This document shows positions 44,817-52,741 of a stretch of DNA of 64,000 bases, one piece after another. The translations under genes and the position numbers were made by a program. The notes below the pieces were generated by a model. The model did no database searches. It was not told the DNA's origin and saw nothing but the letters and a program-made list of their open reading frames with translations. The stretch lies in the NCBI RefSeq assembly GCF_001742165.1, contig NZ_CP016442.1, positions 2,728,001 to 2,792,000 of the forward strand, given 5' to 3'. This DNA is from Burkholderia stabilis (GTDB taxonomy: Bacteria > Pseudomonadota > Gammaproteobacteria > Burkholderiales > Burkholderiaceae). Numbering within the stretch: position 1 is the stretch's first letter; each line of letters begins with the position of its first letter.

Positions 44817-45230
44817 CTAAGGCTGTTGTAGCTTCTGCAGGTCACGGTCGACGCGGGCCAAATACTGATCAATGATCTTTATCCGGTGGAGGCGCCCAAG
44901 CGTGAAGCAGGCGACAGAATATCCGGCGGTGCCGAGGATGGTAAGAACCCCGCGCATGGCTTGTTGGTTGGTATTGGAGCCGTAGAGGCCCAGAAACATC
45001 AGGGCGATGAAGGCGATGGCGGCCAGAATGAACAGCTGGGCGAACAGGAAGTGTCGAACGGCGGAGTCCGAGGTTGCGAGCTGCGCATAGTATGCGCGCT
45101 GCTTTTGAAGTCTCGCGATCGCTCGTTGTTTGCGCCACAAGCGGTATCTTTGGTCCCACCCGAAGAAGCATGCAGGCCCGAAAAGTGCCAGGCCAATCTC
45201 GAGGATGGTCTTCAAATCATCGAACTGCAT
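44817..45230 (-). CDS. Small multi-pass membrane protein (cargo)
   Basis: 137 residues with three likely helices: ILEIGLALFGPACFFGW, FLFAQLFILAAIAFIALMFL and GVLTILGTAGYSVACFTLGR, and a basic coiled segment between the first two (RYRLWRKQRAIARLQKQRA). It is transcribed just upstream of the three-gene operon with 150 bases between, next to attR. No family recognised. A membrane-acting accessory role is speculation. Confidence 0.68.
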   Translation of the reverse strand: MQFDDLKTILEIGLALFGPACFFGWDQRYRLWRKQRAIARLQKQRAYYAQLATSDSAVRHFLFAQLFILAAIAFIALMFLGLYGSNTNQQAMRGVLTILGTAGYSVACFTLGRLHRIKIIDQYLARVDRDLQKLQQP

Positions 45231-45255
45231 TCGTGGCCCCGATTCTTATTTTTGC

Positions 45256-45272
45256 GTTGACACTTCGTCGAC
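45256..45272. repeat. Right-end copy of arm-like repeat
   Basis: GTTGACACTT here is identical to 31,617-31,626 at the left end, followed in both by a GTnGAC. The paired location at both prophage ends suggests integrase arm binding sites. Confidence 0.5.
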
Positions 45273-45278
45273 AGGCAA

Positions 45279-45314
45279 GAAAAAAGGGTTACAAGCAATC
45301 GCTTGTAACCCTTT
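45279..45314 (-). terminator. Phage-borne replacement terminator for tRNA-Lys
   Basis: On the minus strand AAAGGGTTACAAGC pairs perfectly with GCTTGTAACCCTTT (45283-45314), loop GATT, followed by six U. It lies eight bases after the tRNA CCA end and replaces the original terminator now 13.8 kb away. Confidence 0.9.
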
Positions 45315-45322
45315 GAATTTCT

Positions 45323-45370
45323 TGGTGGGGCGTGAGTGACTCGAACACTCGACCTACGGATTAAGAGTCC
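45323..45370. repeat. attR: 48-bp core inside tRNA-Lys
   Basis: Identical to 31,479-31,526. Covers the tRNA from the CCA end through the T arm, variable loop and 3' half of the anticodon arm. Confidence 0.95.
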
Positions 45371-45398
45371 GCTGCTCTACCAACTGAGCTAACGCCCC
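45323..45398 (-). tRNA. tRNA-Lys(CUU), prophage attachment gene
   Basis: 76 nt, encoded CCA. Acceptor GGGGCGT pairs with ACGCCCC; D-loop AGCTCAGTTGGTAGAGC; anticodon stem GCGGA/TCCGT with loop CTCTTAA, so anticodon CUU; T-arm TCGAGTGTTCGAGTCACTCA region. Its 3' 48 bases form the attR core, and the phage copy keeps the gene intact. Confidence 0.97.
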
Positions 45399-45588
45399 CA
45401 ACAGAAGAAAGATTATGCCCGGCTATTTAAGGCTTGGCAAGTCCTTTGTGCAAATTTCCTGAAAATATTTCGTCACGCCAACGGCAGCTGTCGGCGCGGT
45501 AACGAGCGATCGCAGTTTGCGCGGCCCCGGTATGATGACGCCACACGCGTTGCGCGGCGGTCGCGCAACGTTTTCTGGACAGTCGAAG

Positions 45589-45993
45589 ATGGACGAAAAC
45601 GCAGTTCGCGAATTGCTGGATCGCCTGCTGGCCCCGTGGGTCCGCTCGCTTGGTCTGGTCCCCGTGTCGATCGGCGACGACAGCGTCACGCTGCGCCTGC
45701 CGTTTTCCGGCGAATTCCGTCATTCGGGCGGCGTGATGTGCGGTCAGGTCTTCACCGCTGCGGCTGATACGGCGATGGTGGTCGCGATCTCCGCCGCGCT
45801 CGGCGAGTTCCGGCCGATGACGACCGTGTCGCTGAACACGAACTTCATGCGTCCCGTGCGCAAGGGCGACGTGCTCGTCACCGCGCGCGTGCTGCGGATG
45901 GGCCGCAATCTCGTGTTCGGTGAAGTCGAGCTGTTCGACGAGGACGGCAAGATGGCCGTTCACGCGACGTCGACCTACGCACTCGTCAGCTGA
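45589..45993 (+). CDS. PaaI-family hotdog thioesterase
   Basis: 134 residues of the hotdog fold. The central helix region HSGGVMCGQVFTAAADTAMV with RHSGG and the catalytic-type Asp matches PaaI/YdiI-like acyl-CoA thioesterases; the strand TVSLNTNFMRPVRKGDVLV and VFGEVELFDEDGKMAVHATS follow. Substrate is unknown. The ATG at 45589 (MDENAVRELLDRLL) follows a ...CGAAG leader; upstream frame is not family-like. Eight bases separate it from the patatin gene, so the two are an operon. Confidence 0.87.
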   Translation: MDENAVRELLDRLLAPWVRSLGLVPVSIGDDSVTLRLPFSGEFRHSGGVMCGQVFTAAADTAMVVAISAALGEFRPMTTVSLNTNFMRPVRKGDVLVTARVLRMGRNLVFGEVELFDEDGKMAVHATSTYALVS

Positions 45994-46001
45994 GCGGCGC
46001 G

Positions 46002-46868
46002 ATGTTCGACCAGATCGTTTTTGCCGGCGGCGGCAATCGCTGCTGGTGGCAGGCCGGCTTCTGGGACGTCGCGCAGCCGTCGCTGGGCCTGCGCCCGCGC
46101 GTGATCACCGGCATCTCGGCCGGCGCGGCGACCGCGTGCATGCTGTATACGCGCGACGCCGCATGGGTGATGCGCTATTACGAAGAGGCGCTGCGCCACA
46201 ACCGGAAGAACGCGTACTGGGGCAACCTGTTCGGGCGCGAGCCCGTGTTTCCGCATTACCGCATTTACCGCCAGGCCTTGCTCGACATCTACGGCGAGCC
46301 GTTCGCGAAGCTCGCCGCGGCACCGGAGATCCGCATCGGCGTGTCGCACGTGCCGCGCTGGCTCGGCGCGCGCAGCGCGGTCGCAGCGGGCCTCGTCGCG
46401 TACAACATCGAGAAGTACGTGCGCAAGACGCTGCACCCGACGCTCGGGCGCTCGCTCGGCTTCCGGCCTGAATTCGTGCGTGCGCAAGCCTGCACGCAAG
46501 TCGACGAACTCGCCGACCTGATCCTGCAGTCGTCCTGCACGCCACCATTCACGCCGGTGCTGCGCCGTGGCGGCAGGCCGGTGCTCGACGGCGGGATGGT
46601 CGACAACGTGCCGGTCGACGCGCTCGACCCGTCGCCGGGCGACGTGCTGGTGCTCGTCACGCGGCTGTATCCGCGTCCGCAGATGTTCACGGTCGCGCAC
46701 GGCGACCAGCGGCGGCTGTACGTGCAGCCGTCGAGCAAGGTGCCGATTTCGAGCTGGGATTACACGAGCCCGTCGCAGATGCGGCATGCGTACGACCTCG
46801 GACGGCGCGACGGCGAGCACTTCCTCACACGCGTCGACGCGATGACGGGCGGCCGCGTGGCCGCCTGA
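46002..46868 (+). CDS. Patatin-like phospholipase
   Basis: 288 residues. Oxyanion loop IVFAGGGNRCWWQAGFWDV, nucleophile elbow VITGISAGAATACM (GxSxG) and Asp of the dyad in PVLDGGMVDNVPVDAL are all present. It likely hydrolyses acyl ester bonds of lipids; no signal peptide is seen, so it probably acts inside the cell. Immediately follows the thioesterase gene, suggesting a joint lipid-related role. Confidence 0.88.
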   Translation: MFDQIVFAGGGNRCWWQAGFWDVAQPSLGLRPRVITGISAGAATACMLYTRDAAWVMRYYEEALRHNRKNAYWGNLFGREPVFPHYRIYRQALLDIYGEPFAKLAAAPEIRIGVSHVPRWLGARSAVAAGLVAYNIEKYVRKTLHPTLGRSLGFRPEFVRAQACTQVDELADLILQSSCTPPFTPVLRRGGRPVLDGGMVDNVPVDALDPSPGDVLVLVTRLYPRPQMFTVAHGDQRRLYVQPSSKVPISSWDYTSPSQMRHAYDLGRRDGEHFLTRVDAMTGGRVAA

Positions 46869-46917
46869 AGGCGGGGAACGGAGAAGCGGGGCCGCGCGGC
46901 GTGCGCGGCCCGTGCGA

Positions 46918-47931
46918 TCAGCGCTTGCGGATCGGCGTCAGCGCTTCCGGGTTGGCGACGCTCGACATGTCGCCGTCGTCGAATGCGAGGATGTTCCTGA
47001 ACGCCGCGCTGAAATAAAGCTCGTAGCTTTCGCGTTCGACATAACCGATGTGCGGCGTGCAGATCACGTTTTCCATCCGCAGCAGGCTGTAGCCCTGCAG
47101 GATCGGCTCGCTCTCGAACACGTCGATCGCGACCATCCCCGGACGGTTGTGCGACAGCGCGTTGACGAGCGCGTTTTCCTCGAGCAGTTCGGCGCGGCTC
47201 GTATTGACGAGCAGCGACGTCGGCTTCATCCGCATCAGGTCTTCCTGCTTGACGATCCCGCGCGTGTCGTCGTGCATGCGCAGGTGCAGCGACAGCACGT
47301 CGCTCTGCTCGAACAGCGCCTCGCGGCTCTCGGCGGCCGTATAGCCGTCGGCGCGCGCGGCCTCGAGCGAATGCTCGCGGCCCCAGATCAGCACGTTCAT
47401 CCCGAACGCCTTGCCGTAGCCGGCGACGAGCCGGCCGATCTTGCCGTAGCCCCAGATGCCGAGCGTCTGGCCGCGCAGTACCTGGCCGAGGCCGAAGTTC
47501 GGCGGCATCGCCGACGTCTTCAGGCCCGACTGTTGCCAGGCGCCCTGCTTCAGGTTCGCGACGTACTGCGGAATGCGGCGCTGGGCGGCCATCACGAGCG
47601 CCCAGGTCAGCTCGGCGGGCGCGATCGGCGAACCCGTGCCTTCGAGCACCGCGATACCGCGGTCGGTACACGCTTCGAGATCGATGTGGCTCGAGATGCG
47701 GCCGGTCTGACTGATCATGCGCAGGTTCGGCAGCTTGGCGAGCAGTTGCGACGAAATCGGGGTTCGTTCACGAATCAGCACGAGCGCCTCGACTTCCGCC
47801 AGACGGCTAGCGAGCTGTCCCAGGCCGCGCACCGTGTTGTTGAAGACCTTCACGTCGTGGCCGGCAAGCATCTCGAAGCAGTTCAGCTTGCGGACGGCGT
47901 CCTGGTAGTCGTCGAGGATGGCAATTTTCAT
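46918..47931 (-). CDS. D-2-hydroxyacid dehydrogenase family protein
   Basis: 337 residues. NAD-binding motif LGIWGYGKIGRLVAGYGKAF and catalytic triad Arg in LVNTSRAELLEE, Glu in VFESEPI and His in CTPHIGYVERES are present, as in phosphoglycerate dehydrogenase-like enzymes. The start MKIAILDDYQDAVRKLNCFE matches the family. Substrate unknown. It is divergent from a LysR regulator 427 bases away. Confidence 0.9.
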   Translation of the reverse strand: MKIAILDDYQDAVRKLNCFEMLAGHDVKVFNNTVRGLGQLASRLAEVEALVLIRERTPISSQLLAKLPNLRMISQTGRISSHIDLEACTDRGIAVLEGTGSPIAPAELTWALVMAAQRRIPQYVANLKQGAWQQSGLKTSAMPPNFGLGQVLRGQTLGIWGYGKIGRLVAGYGKAFGMNVLIWGREHSLEAARADGYTAAESREALFEQSDVLSLHLRMHDDTRGIVKQEDLMRMKPTSLLVNTSRAELLEENALVNALSHNRPGMVAIDVFESEPILQGYSLLRMENVICTPHIGYVERESYELYFSAAFRNILAFDDGDMSSVANPEALTPIRKR

Positions 47932-48358
47932 GGTGAATGGGGTGTCGCGCGTTGAAAGCGGCGGTGGCGGCGGCGCACGTTGCGCACCCGTCCCGCCCGG
48001 CCGGGGCCGACATGATGCTACGTCGGCTGCCTTCATGGTGTCTTTTTAACAGGTTGTTACGCTCCGCCGCAATTGGCGGCAGCCACACCCGGCGGCGCTT
48101 GCGTGCAGTGCGCGAGGGTGCGCTGTTGTGTCGCATCAAATACGTCCTTCCTGATTCGGCCGCTTACTCGACGAGGTTCACCCAATTGTTGCTTCAATCA
48201 GAATAATTGGATCATCCATCCGCAGAACGCGAGGATTTTTGACTATTTTTATCCTCAACCGGGGCGTTGTTGGGCAACTCTGCATCATTTCCGTTGTCGT
48301 AGGAGAATTACGCATTTGCTTCATCTTTTTGAAGTTGTAACAGCGGCAGGAGTCGTTT
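47932..48358. other. Divergent intergenic region with inverted repeat
   Basis: No gene supported. It contains CCAATT (48182-48187) and AATTGG (48205-48210) as an inverted repeat in an AT-rich tract, of the size of a LysR-type binding site, between the dehydrogenase and lysR genes. The regulator could act here (inference). Confidence 0.45.
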
Positions 48359-49408
48359 ATGGATCATTTGCAGTCGATGCGCGTGTTCGTCAAGGTTGCA
48401 GATCTCGGCAGTTTCGCGCGGGCCGCGAGCGCAATGGACATTTCCAACGCGGTCGCGACGCGTCACGTCGCCGATCTGGAAGGCCGGCTCGGCACGCGTT
48501 TGCTGAACCGCACCACACGCAGTCTTTCCCTGACGGAGTCGGGTCAGGTCTATCTGGAGCGTGCTCGCCAGATCCTCGATGAGCTCGAGGACGTCGAGCA
48601 GATGGTCGTCGCGCGCAATCACGAGCCGGTCGGCACACTGCGCATCGTCGCGCCGGTCGTGTTCGGCCTGCATAACCTCGCATCCGTGCTGCAGTCGTAC
48701 ACGGAGAATTTCCCGAAAGTGGTGCCGGATCTCACGCTGGTCGACCGGCAGGTCGATCTCGTCGAGGAAGGCTTCGACGTCGGCATCGTCGTCACGCGCC
48801 AGATGCGCAGCGCGAGCATCGTCACGCGGCGCCTGACCACCGGCTGCATGACCGTGTGCGCGACGCCGAGCTATCTGGAGAAGCACGGCGTGCCGACTCA
48901 TCCGGAGCAGCTTGCCGAGCACCCGAGCCTGAGCCTGCCGGCCGAATACTGGGGCGACGAGCGTGTGTTCACGGGGCCGGACGGTGAAGTGCGCGTGCGC
49001 CCGACCAACGTGATCGTCGCGAACAACACCGCGATGCTGCGGCAGTTCGCGTTGCTCGGAATGGGCGTCGCGATCCTGCCGAGCTATCTGATCGGCAGCG
49101 ACATCGCGCGCGGCGCGCTCGTGCGGCTGCTGCCGGATTTCCGGCTGCCGCAGGTCGAAATCAACATCGCTTACCCGAGCCGGCGCCATTTGCCTGCGAA
49201 GGTGCGCACGTTCATCGACCACCTCGTCGAGTATTTCAGCCACTCGACCGATGCGACGATCGGCGAGCAGTGGGCCGCGCAGGGTACGACGCTCGCGCCG
49301 ATCGGCGTCGAGACACGTGCCGAGCAGCCCGAGTCGGCCGACCCGAACCTGTCGCCGCGCCTGCCGCGTTCGCCGCGCACGCGCGTTGCGGTGCCGTCGC
49401 CGCTGTAA
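48359..49408 (+). CDS. LysR-family transcriptional regulator
   Basis: 349 residues. HTH at ~1-60 (MDHLQSMRVFVKVADLGSFA, RAASAMDISNAVATRHVADL, LTESGQVYLERARQILDE) and effector domain from ~90 (GTLRIVAPVVFGLHNLASVL). It belongs by look to the CrgA/AaeR-like group that begins DHLQSMRVFVKV. The C-terminal ~45 residues are a Ser/Pro/Arg-rich extension beyond the usual ~300. A strong terminator follows. Target unknown; the divergent dehydrogenase is a candidate. Confidence 0.9.
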   Translation: MDHLQSMRVFVKVADLGSFARAASAMDISNAVATRHVADLEGRLGTRLLNRTTRSLSLTESGQVYLERARQILDELEDVEQMVVARNHEPVGTLRIVAPVVFGLHNLASVLQSYTENFPKVVPDLTLVDRQVDLVEEGFDVGIVVTRQMRSASIVTRRLTTGCMTVCATPSYLEKHGVPTHPEQLAEHPSLSLPAEYWGDERVFTGPDGEVRVRPTNVIVANNTAMLRQFALLGMGVAILPSYLIGSDIARGALVRLLPDFRLPQVEINIAYPSRRHLPAKVRTFIDHLVEYFSHSTDATIGEQWAAQGTTLAPIGVETRAEQPESADPNLSPRLPRSPRTRVAVPSPL

Positions 49409-49447
49409 CGTCGCGACGGCCGGGCGGCGGTTGCCGCCGGCACAAAG

Positions 49448-49481
49448 AAAAACGCGGATCGAGCGATCGATCCGCGTTTTT
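49448..49481. terminator. Bidirectional terminator between lysR and topB
   Basis: AAAAACGCGGATCGA (49448-49462), loop GCGA, TCGATCCGCGTTTTT (49467-49481): a perfect 15-bp stem with T-run on both strands, ending the convergent lysR and topB transcripts. Confidence 0.92.
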
Positions 49482-49540
49482 TTATGGCTGCCAGCCGGAG
49501 GGGGCCTGATGCGCCGGGGAGGCCCCCGGCGGCCAGGTCG

Positions 49541-52165
49541 TTACGAGCCCGTCTTGCGCGCCGTCGTCTTGCGGGCGGCCGTCTTGGTGGCGGTGGTCTT
49601 CGCAGCGGTCTTGCGGGCCGGTGCCGGTTTCTCCTCGGCGCCTTCCGTCACGGTTTCGGCATCCTTCGTCGCCGATTTCGCCGTCTTCTTCGCGGCAGCG
49701 GCCTTCGGTTCCTTTTTCTCGAACTCGAAACCGATCTTGCCGTCCGGCTGCTTCACGAGGAATGCCTTGAAGTTGCGGCCCGTGCGCGACGACTTGAAGT
49801 TCGGCAGCAGATCCGTGCGGCCGTCGGCAAGCAGCTTGCCCATCTGCTCGCGGGTGATTTCCTGCTGCAGGATCACCTTGCCCGAGCGGAAGTCGCAGGT
49901 CTTCGGGTTGGCGACCGAGTGCTCGCACACGTAGCTCATCCCGTGCTCGAACACGCGGCCTTTGCACTTCGGGCACGCGCCGACCGGTTCCTGCGCGGAG
50001 AAGTCGGGCGCTTCGCCTTCCTCGCCGCCCTGGTCCTGGCCGAAATCGAACTCGAGCTTGTAGTTCTTCGTCTCGTCGTCGAAGGACAGCTTGAGGATCG
50101 CCGAGAACGGGCGGCCCATCTTGCTGCGGAACCCGGACAGCGGACCGATTTCCTTCTTCTGCAGCAGCTCTTCGACTTCCGGGATCTCGAACTGCCGGCT
50201 GCCCGGAATCTTCGAGATCGAGAACTCGCACTTCGTGCACGCGAAGCGGCGGTAGTTTTCCTTCACCTGGCCGCCGCAATTCGGGCACGGTGTTTCGAGC
50301 GTCGCGTAGTCGCCCGGGATCGTGTCGGAATCGTATTCCTTCGCGCGCTTGACGATCTGCTGCGTCATGCGGGCGATTTCCTGCATGAACGCGTCGCGCC
50401 CGAGGTTGCCGCGCTCCATCTGCGACAGCTTGTATTCCCATTCGCCGGTGAGCTCCGGCGCGGTCAGTTCCTTCACGCCGAGCCCGCGCAGCAGCGTCAT
50501 CAACTGGAATGCCTTCGCGGTCGGGATCAGCTCGCGGCCTTCGCGCAACAGGTATTTCTCGCCGAGCAGGCCTTCGATGATCGCCGCGCGCGTGGCCGGC
50601 GTGCCGAGACCCTTCGCGGCCATCGCCTCGCGCAGCTCGTCGTCTTCCACGAGCTTGCCCGCGCCTTCCATCGCGGAGAGCAGCGTCGCTTCCGAGTAGC
50701 GTGCGGGCGGTTTCGTCACGAGCGCGACGGCGGCGATTTCGTCCGTCTTCACCTTCTCGTTCTTCTGCACCGGCACGAGGTTCGCGTCCGCGCCTTCGGC
50801 GTCGCGGCCGTACACCTGCAGCCAGCCCGGCTCGACGAGCACCTTGCCTTCGGTCTTGAAGTGATGGCCGGCGACTTCGGTGATCCGCGTCGTGACGCGG
50901 AATTCGGCCGCCGGGAAGAACACGGCGAGGAAGCGCTTCACGACCAGGTCGTACAGCTTCTGCTCCGGCTCGGACAGCGACTTCGGCGCCTGCAGCGTCG
51001 GGATGATTGCAAAGTGGTCGCTGATCTTCGAGTTGTCGAAGATCCGCTTGTTCGGCTTCACCCAGCCCTTGTCGAGCACCTGCTTCGCATGCGGCAGGTA
51101 GTTGTTGCTCTCCTTGAGCATCTCGAGCGTGGACTCGACCGTCGAAAGGTAGTCTTCCGGCAGCGCGCGCGCATCGGTACGCGGGTAGGTCAGCACCTTG
51201 TGCTTTTCATACAGCGCCTGCGCGAGGCCGAGCGTGTTCTTCGCGGAGAAGCCGAAGCGGCCGTTCGCCTCGCGCTGCAGGCTCGTCAGGTCGAACAGCA
51301 GCGGCGACAGTTGCGTCGACGGCTTCGACTCCTCGGAAACGGTGCCGACCTGGTCGCGGCATGCGGCGACGATCGTTTCGGCGGCCGGCAGGCTCCACAG
51401 GCGGGAGTCGCGCTTCTCCGGATCGAATTCGTCGCGCTTGAATTTCGGGTCGTACCACTTGCCTTCGTAGAAGCCGCCCGCGCACGCGAATTCGGCCTTC
51501 ACTTCCCAATAGTCGCGCGGGATGAAACGGCGGATTTTCTCTTCGCGTTCGACGACGATCGACAACGTTGGCGTCTGAACACGGCCGACGGTCGTCAGGA
51601 AGAAGCCGCCGCCCTTGCTGTTGAACGCGGTCATCGCGCGCGTGCCGTTGATCCCGACGAGCCAGTCGGCTTCCGAGCGGCAGCGTGCGGCATCGGCGAG
51701 CGGCTGCATGTCCGTGTCGCTGCGCAGGTTCGCGAAGCCGTCGCGGATCGCCTGCGGCGTCATCGACTGCAGCCACAGGCGCTGGACCGGCTGCTTCGCC
51801 TTCGCGTGCTGCGCGATCAGGCGGAAAATCAGCTCGCCCTCGCGCCCCGCGTCGCATGCGTTGATCAGGCGGTCGACGTCCTTGCGCTTCATCAGCTTGG
51901 TGAGCACTTTGAGGCGCGACTCGCTCTTTGCGATCGGGTTCAGGTCGAAATGCGGGGGGATGACGGGCAGATGCGCGAAGCTCCATTTCCCGCGCTTGAC
52001 CTCGTACTCTTCCGGTGCGGCGATTTCCAGCAAGTGGCCGACAGCGGACGAAAGGACGAATTCGTCGCTCTCGTAGTATTCGTCATGCTTGGTAAAGCCG
52101 CCCAAAGCGCGCGCGATGTCGTTCGCGACAGAAGGCTTTTCCGCAATGATCAGTGCTTTGGACAT
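49541..52165 (-). CDS. topB: DNA topoisomerase III (TopB)
   Basis: 874 residues. TOPRIM domain (KALIIAEKPSVANDIARALG; RLINACDAGREGELIFRLIA with DxxxE), type IA core with GRVQTPTLSIVV and the active-site Tyr in VLTYPRTDARALPEDYLS, then two zinc-ribbon-like repeats (CPNCGG...CTKCEF; CPKCKG...C) and a Lys/Ala/Thr-rich tail (PARKTAAKTTATKTAARKTT). It decatenates DNA with RecQ-type helicases. Length and tail are typical for Burkholderia TopB. Downstream of dprA and a thioredoxin gene on the same strand, with ~195 bases between. Confidence 0.96.
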   Translation of the reverse strand: MSKALIIAEKPSVANDIARALGGFTKHDEYYESDEFVLSSAVGHLLEIAAPEEYEVKRGKWSFAHLPVIPPHFDLNPIAKSESRLKVLTKLMKRKDVDRLINACDAGREGELIFRLIAQHAKAKQPVQRLWLQSMTPQAIRDGFANLRSDTDMQPLADAARCRSEADWLVGINGTRAMTAFNSKGGGFFLTTVGRVQTPTLSIVVEREEKIRRFIPRDYWEVKAEFACAGGFYEGKWYDPKFKRDEFDPEKRDSRLWSLPAAETIVAACRDQVGTVSEESKPSTQLSPLLFDLTSLQREANGRFGFSAKNTLGLAQALYEKHKVLTYPRTDARALPEDYLSTVESTLEMLKESNNYLPHAKQVLDKGWVKPNKRIFDNSKISDHFAIIPTLQAPKSLSEPEQKLYDLVVKRFLAVFFPAAEFRVTTRITEVAGHHFKTEGKVLVEPGWLQVYGRDAEGADANLVPVQKNEKVKTDEIAAVALVTKPPARYSEATLLSAMEGAGKLVEDDELREAMAAKGLGTPATRAAIIEGLLGEKYLLREGRELIPTAKAFQLMTLLRGLGVKELTAPELTGEWEYKLSQMERGNLGRDAFMQEIARMTQQIVKRAKEYDSDTIPGDYATLETPCPNCGGQVKENYRRFACTKCEFSISKIPGSRQFEIPEVEELLQKKEIGPLSGFRSKMGRPFSAILKLSFDDETKNYKLEFDFGQDQGGEEGEAPDFSAQEPVGACPKCKGRVFEHGMSYVCEHSVANPKTCDFRSGKVILQQEITREQMGKLLADGRTDLLPNFKSSRTGRNFKAFLVKQPDGKIGFEFEKKEPKAAAAKKTAKSATKDAETVTEGAEEKPAPARKTAAKTTATKTAARKTTARKTGS

Positions 52166-52360
52166 GACAGGTGTGTGTTGGTAGACCGGGTTCGCCGGTT
52201 GTGGGTCCCTTTTACGACCGCTTTATAGCACACGCCGCAGTGACGGCGGATCAGCGTGTAAAAAGCGGCCCATCATAGAGGGGGGGCGCAACGGCGGCAA
52301 GCGCCCGGCGTGGCGGGGCGCGCAAACGCGCGAAAAACCCCGCCGGGCCGGCCCGCGAAT

Positions 52361-52741
52361 TCAGGCTTCGACGTTCAGGACGTTGCGCAATTTCGGCGCG
52401 TGCGGCGCACCGGGCACCGCGCTCAGGTCGGACAGCATCCGCTCGACGATCGTCGCATGCGGCAGCACCGTGCCGAAGAAGCGTGCGGTGTTGGCGTCCT
52501 CGATCAGGATCGTCGGGAAGTTCTCGACGTCGAGATCGTCGAGCTGGTCGGCATGCGTTTCGATGTCGATCCAGGCGAAGCAGGCGTCTGGATGTGCGTC
52601 GGCGAGCTGGTCGAAGGCCGTCCGGTAGTCGCGGCACGTGCCGCACCACTCGGCGCACAGGCAGGCGACGAGCAACGTATCGGGATCGGCGAGACGCTCG
52701 GCGATCCGATCCGCATCGGTGTCGAGATTCAGCGCGGGCAT
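52361..52741 (-). CDS. Thioredoxin-family protein
   Basis: 126 residues with redox motif CAEWCGTCRDYRTAF (WCGTC) and cis-Pro in VENFPTILIED. No signal peptide, so cytosolic. It overlaps the dprA 3' end by 13 bases, hence cotranscribed. The active-site dipeptide GT differs from GP of thioredoxin 1, suggesting a distinct redox potential. Confidence 0.9.
   Translation of the reverse strand: MPALNLDTDADRIAERLADPDTLLVACLCAEWCGTCRDYRTAFDQLADAHPDACFAWIDIETHADQLDDLDVENFPTILIEDANTARFFGTVLPHATIVERMLSDLSAVPGAPHAPKLRNVLNVEA

Larger units (their letters stand above)
31479..45370. mobile_element. Inovirus (filamentous phage) prophage in tRNA-Lys
   Basis: The element is bounded by a perfect 48-bp repeat of the tRNA-Lys 3' part. 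Inside, on the minus strand, is the filamentous-phage order: replication initiator, ssDNA-binding protein, two small proteins, pVIII-like coat protein, a 28-residue protein, pIII-like adsorption protein, pVI-like protein, Zot/pI, secretin. On the plus strand are a repressor-like gene and a tyrosine integrase. Cargo genes lie at both ends. GC content is clearly lower than the host, most of all in the cargo. Inoviruses usually integrate by host XerCD or transposases; an own tyrosine integrase with a tRNA target is the less common mode. Confidence 0.93.
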
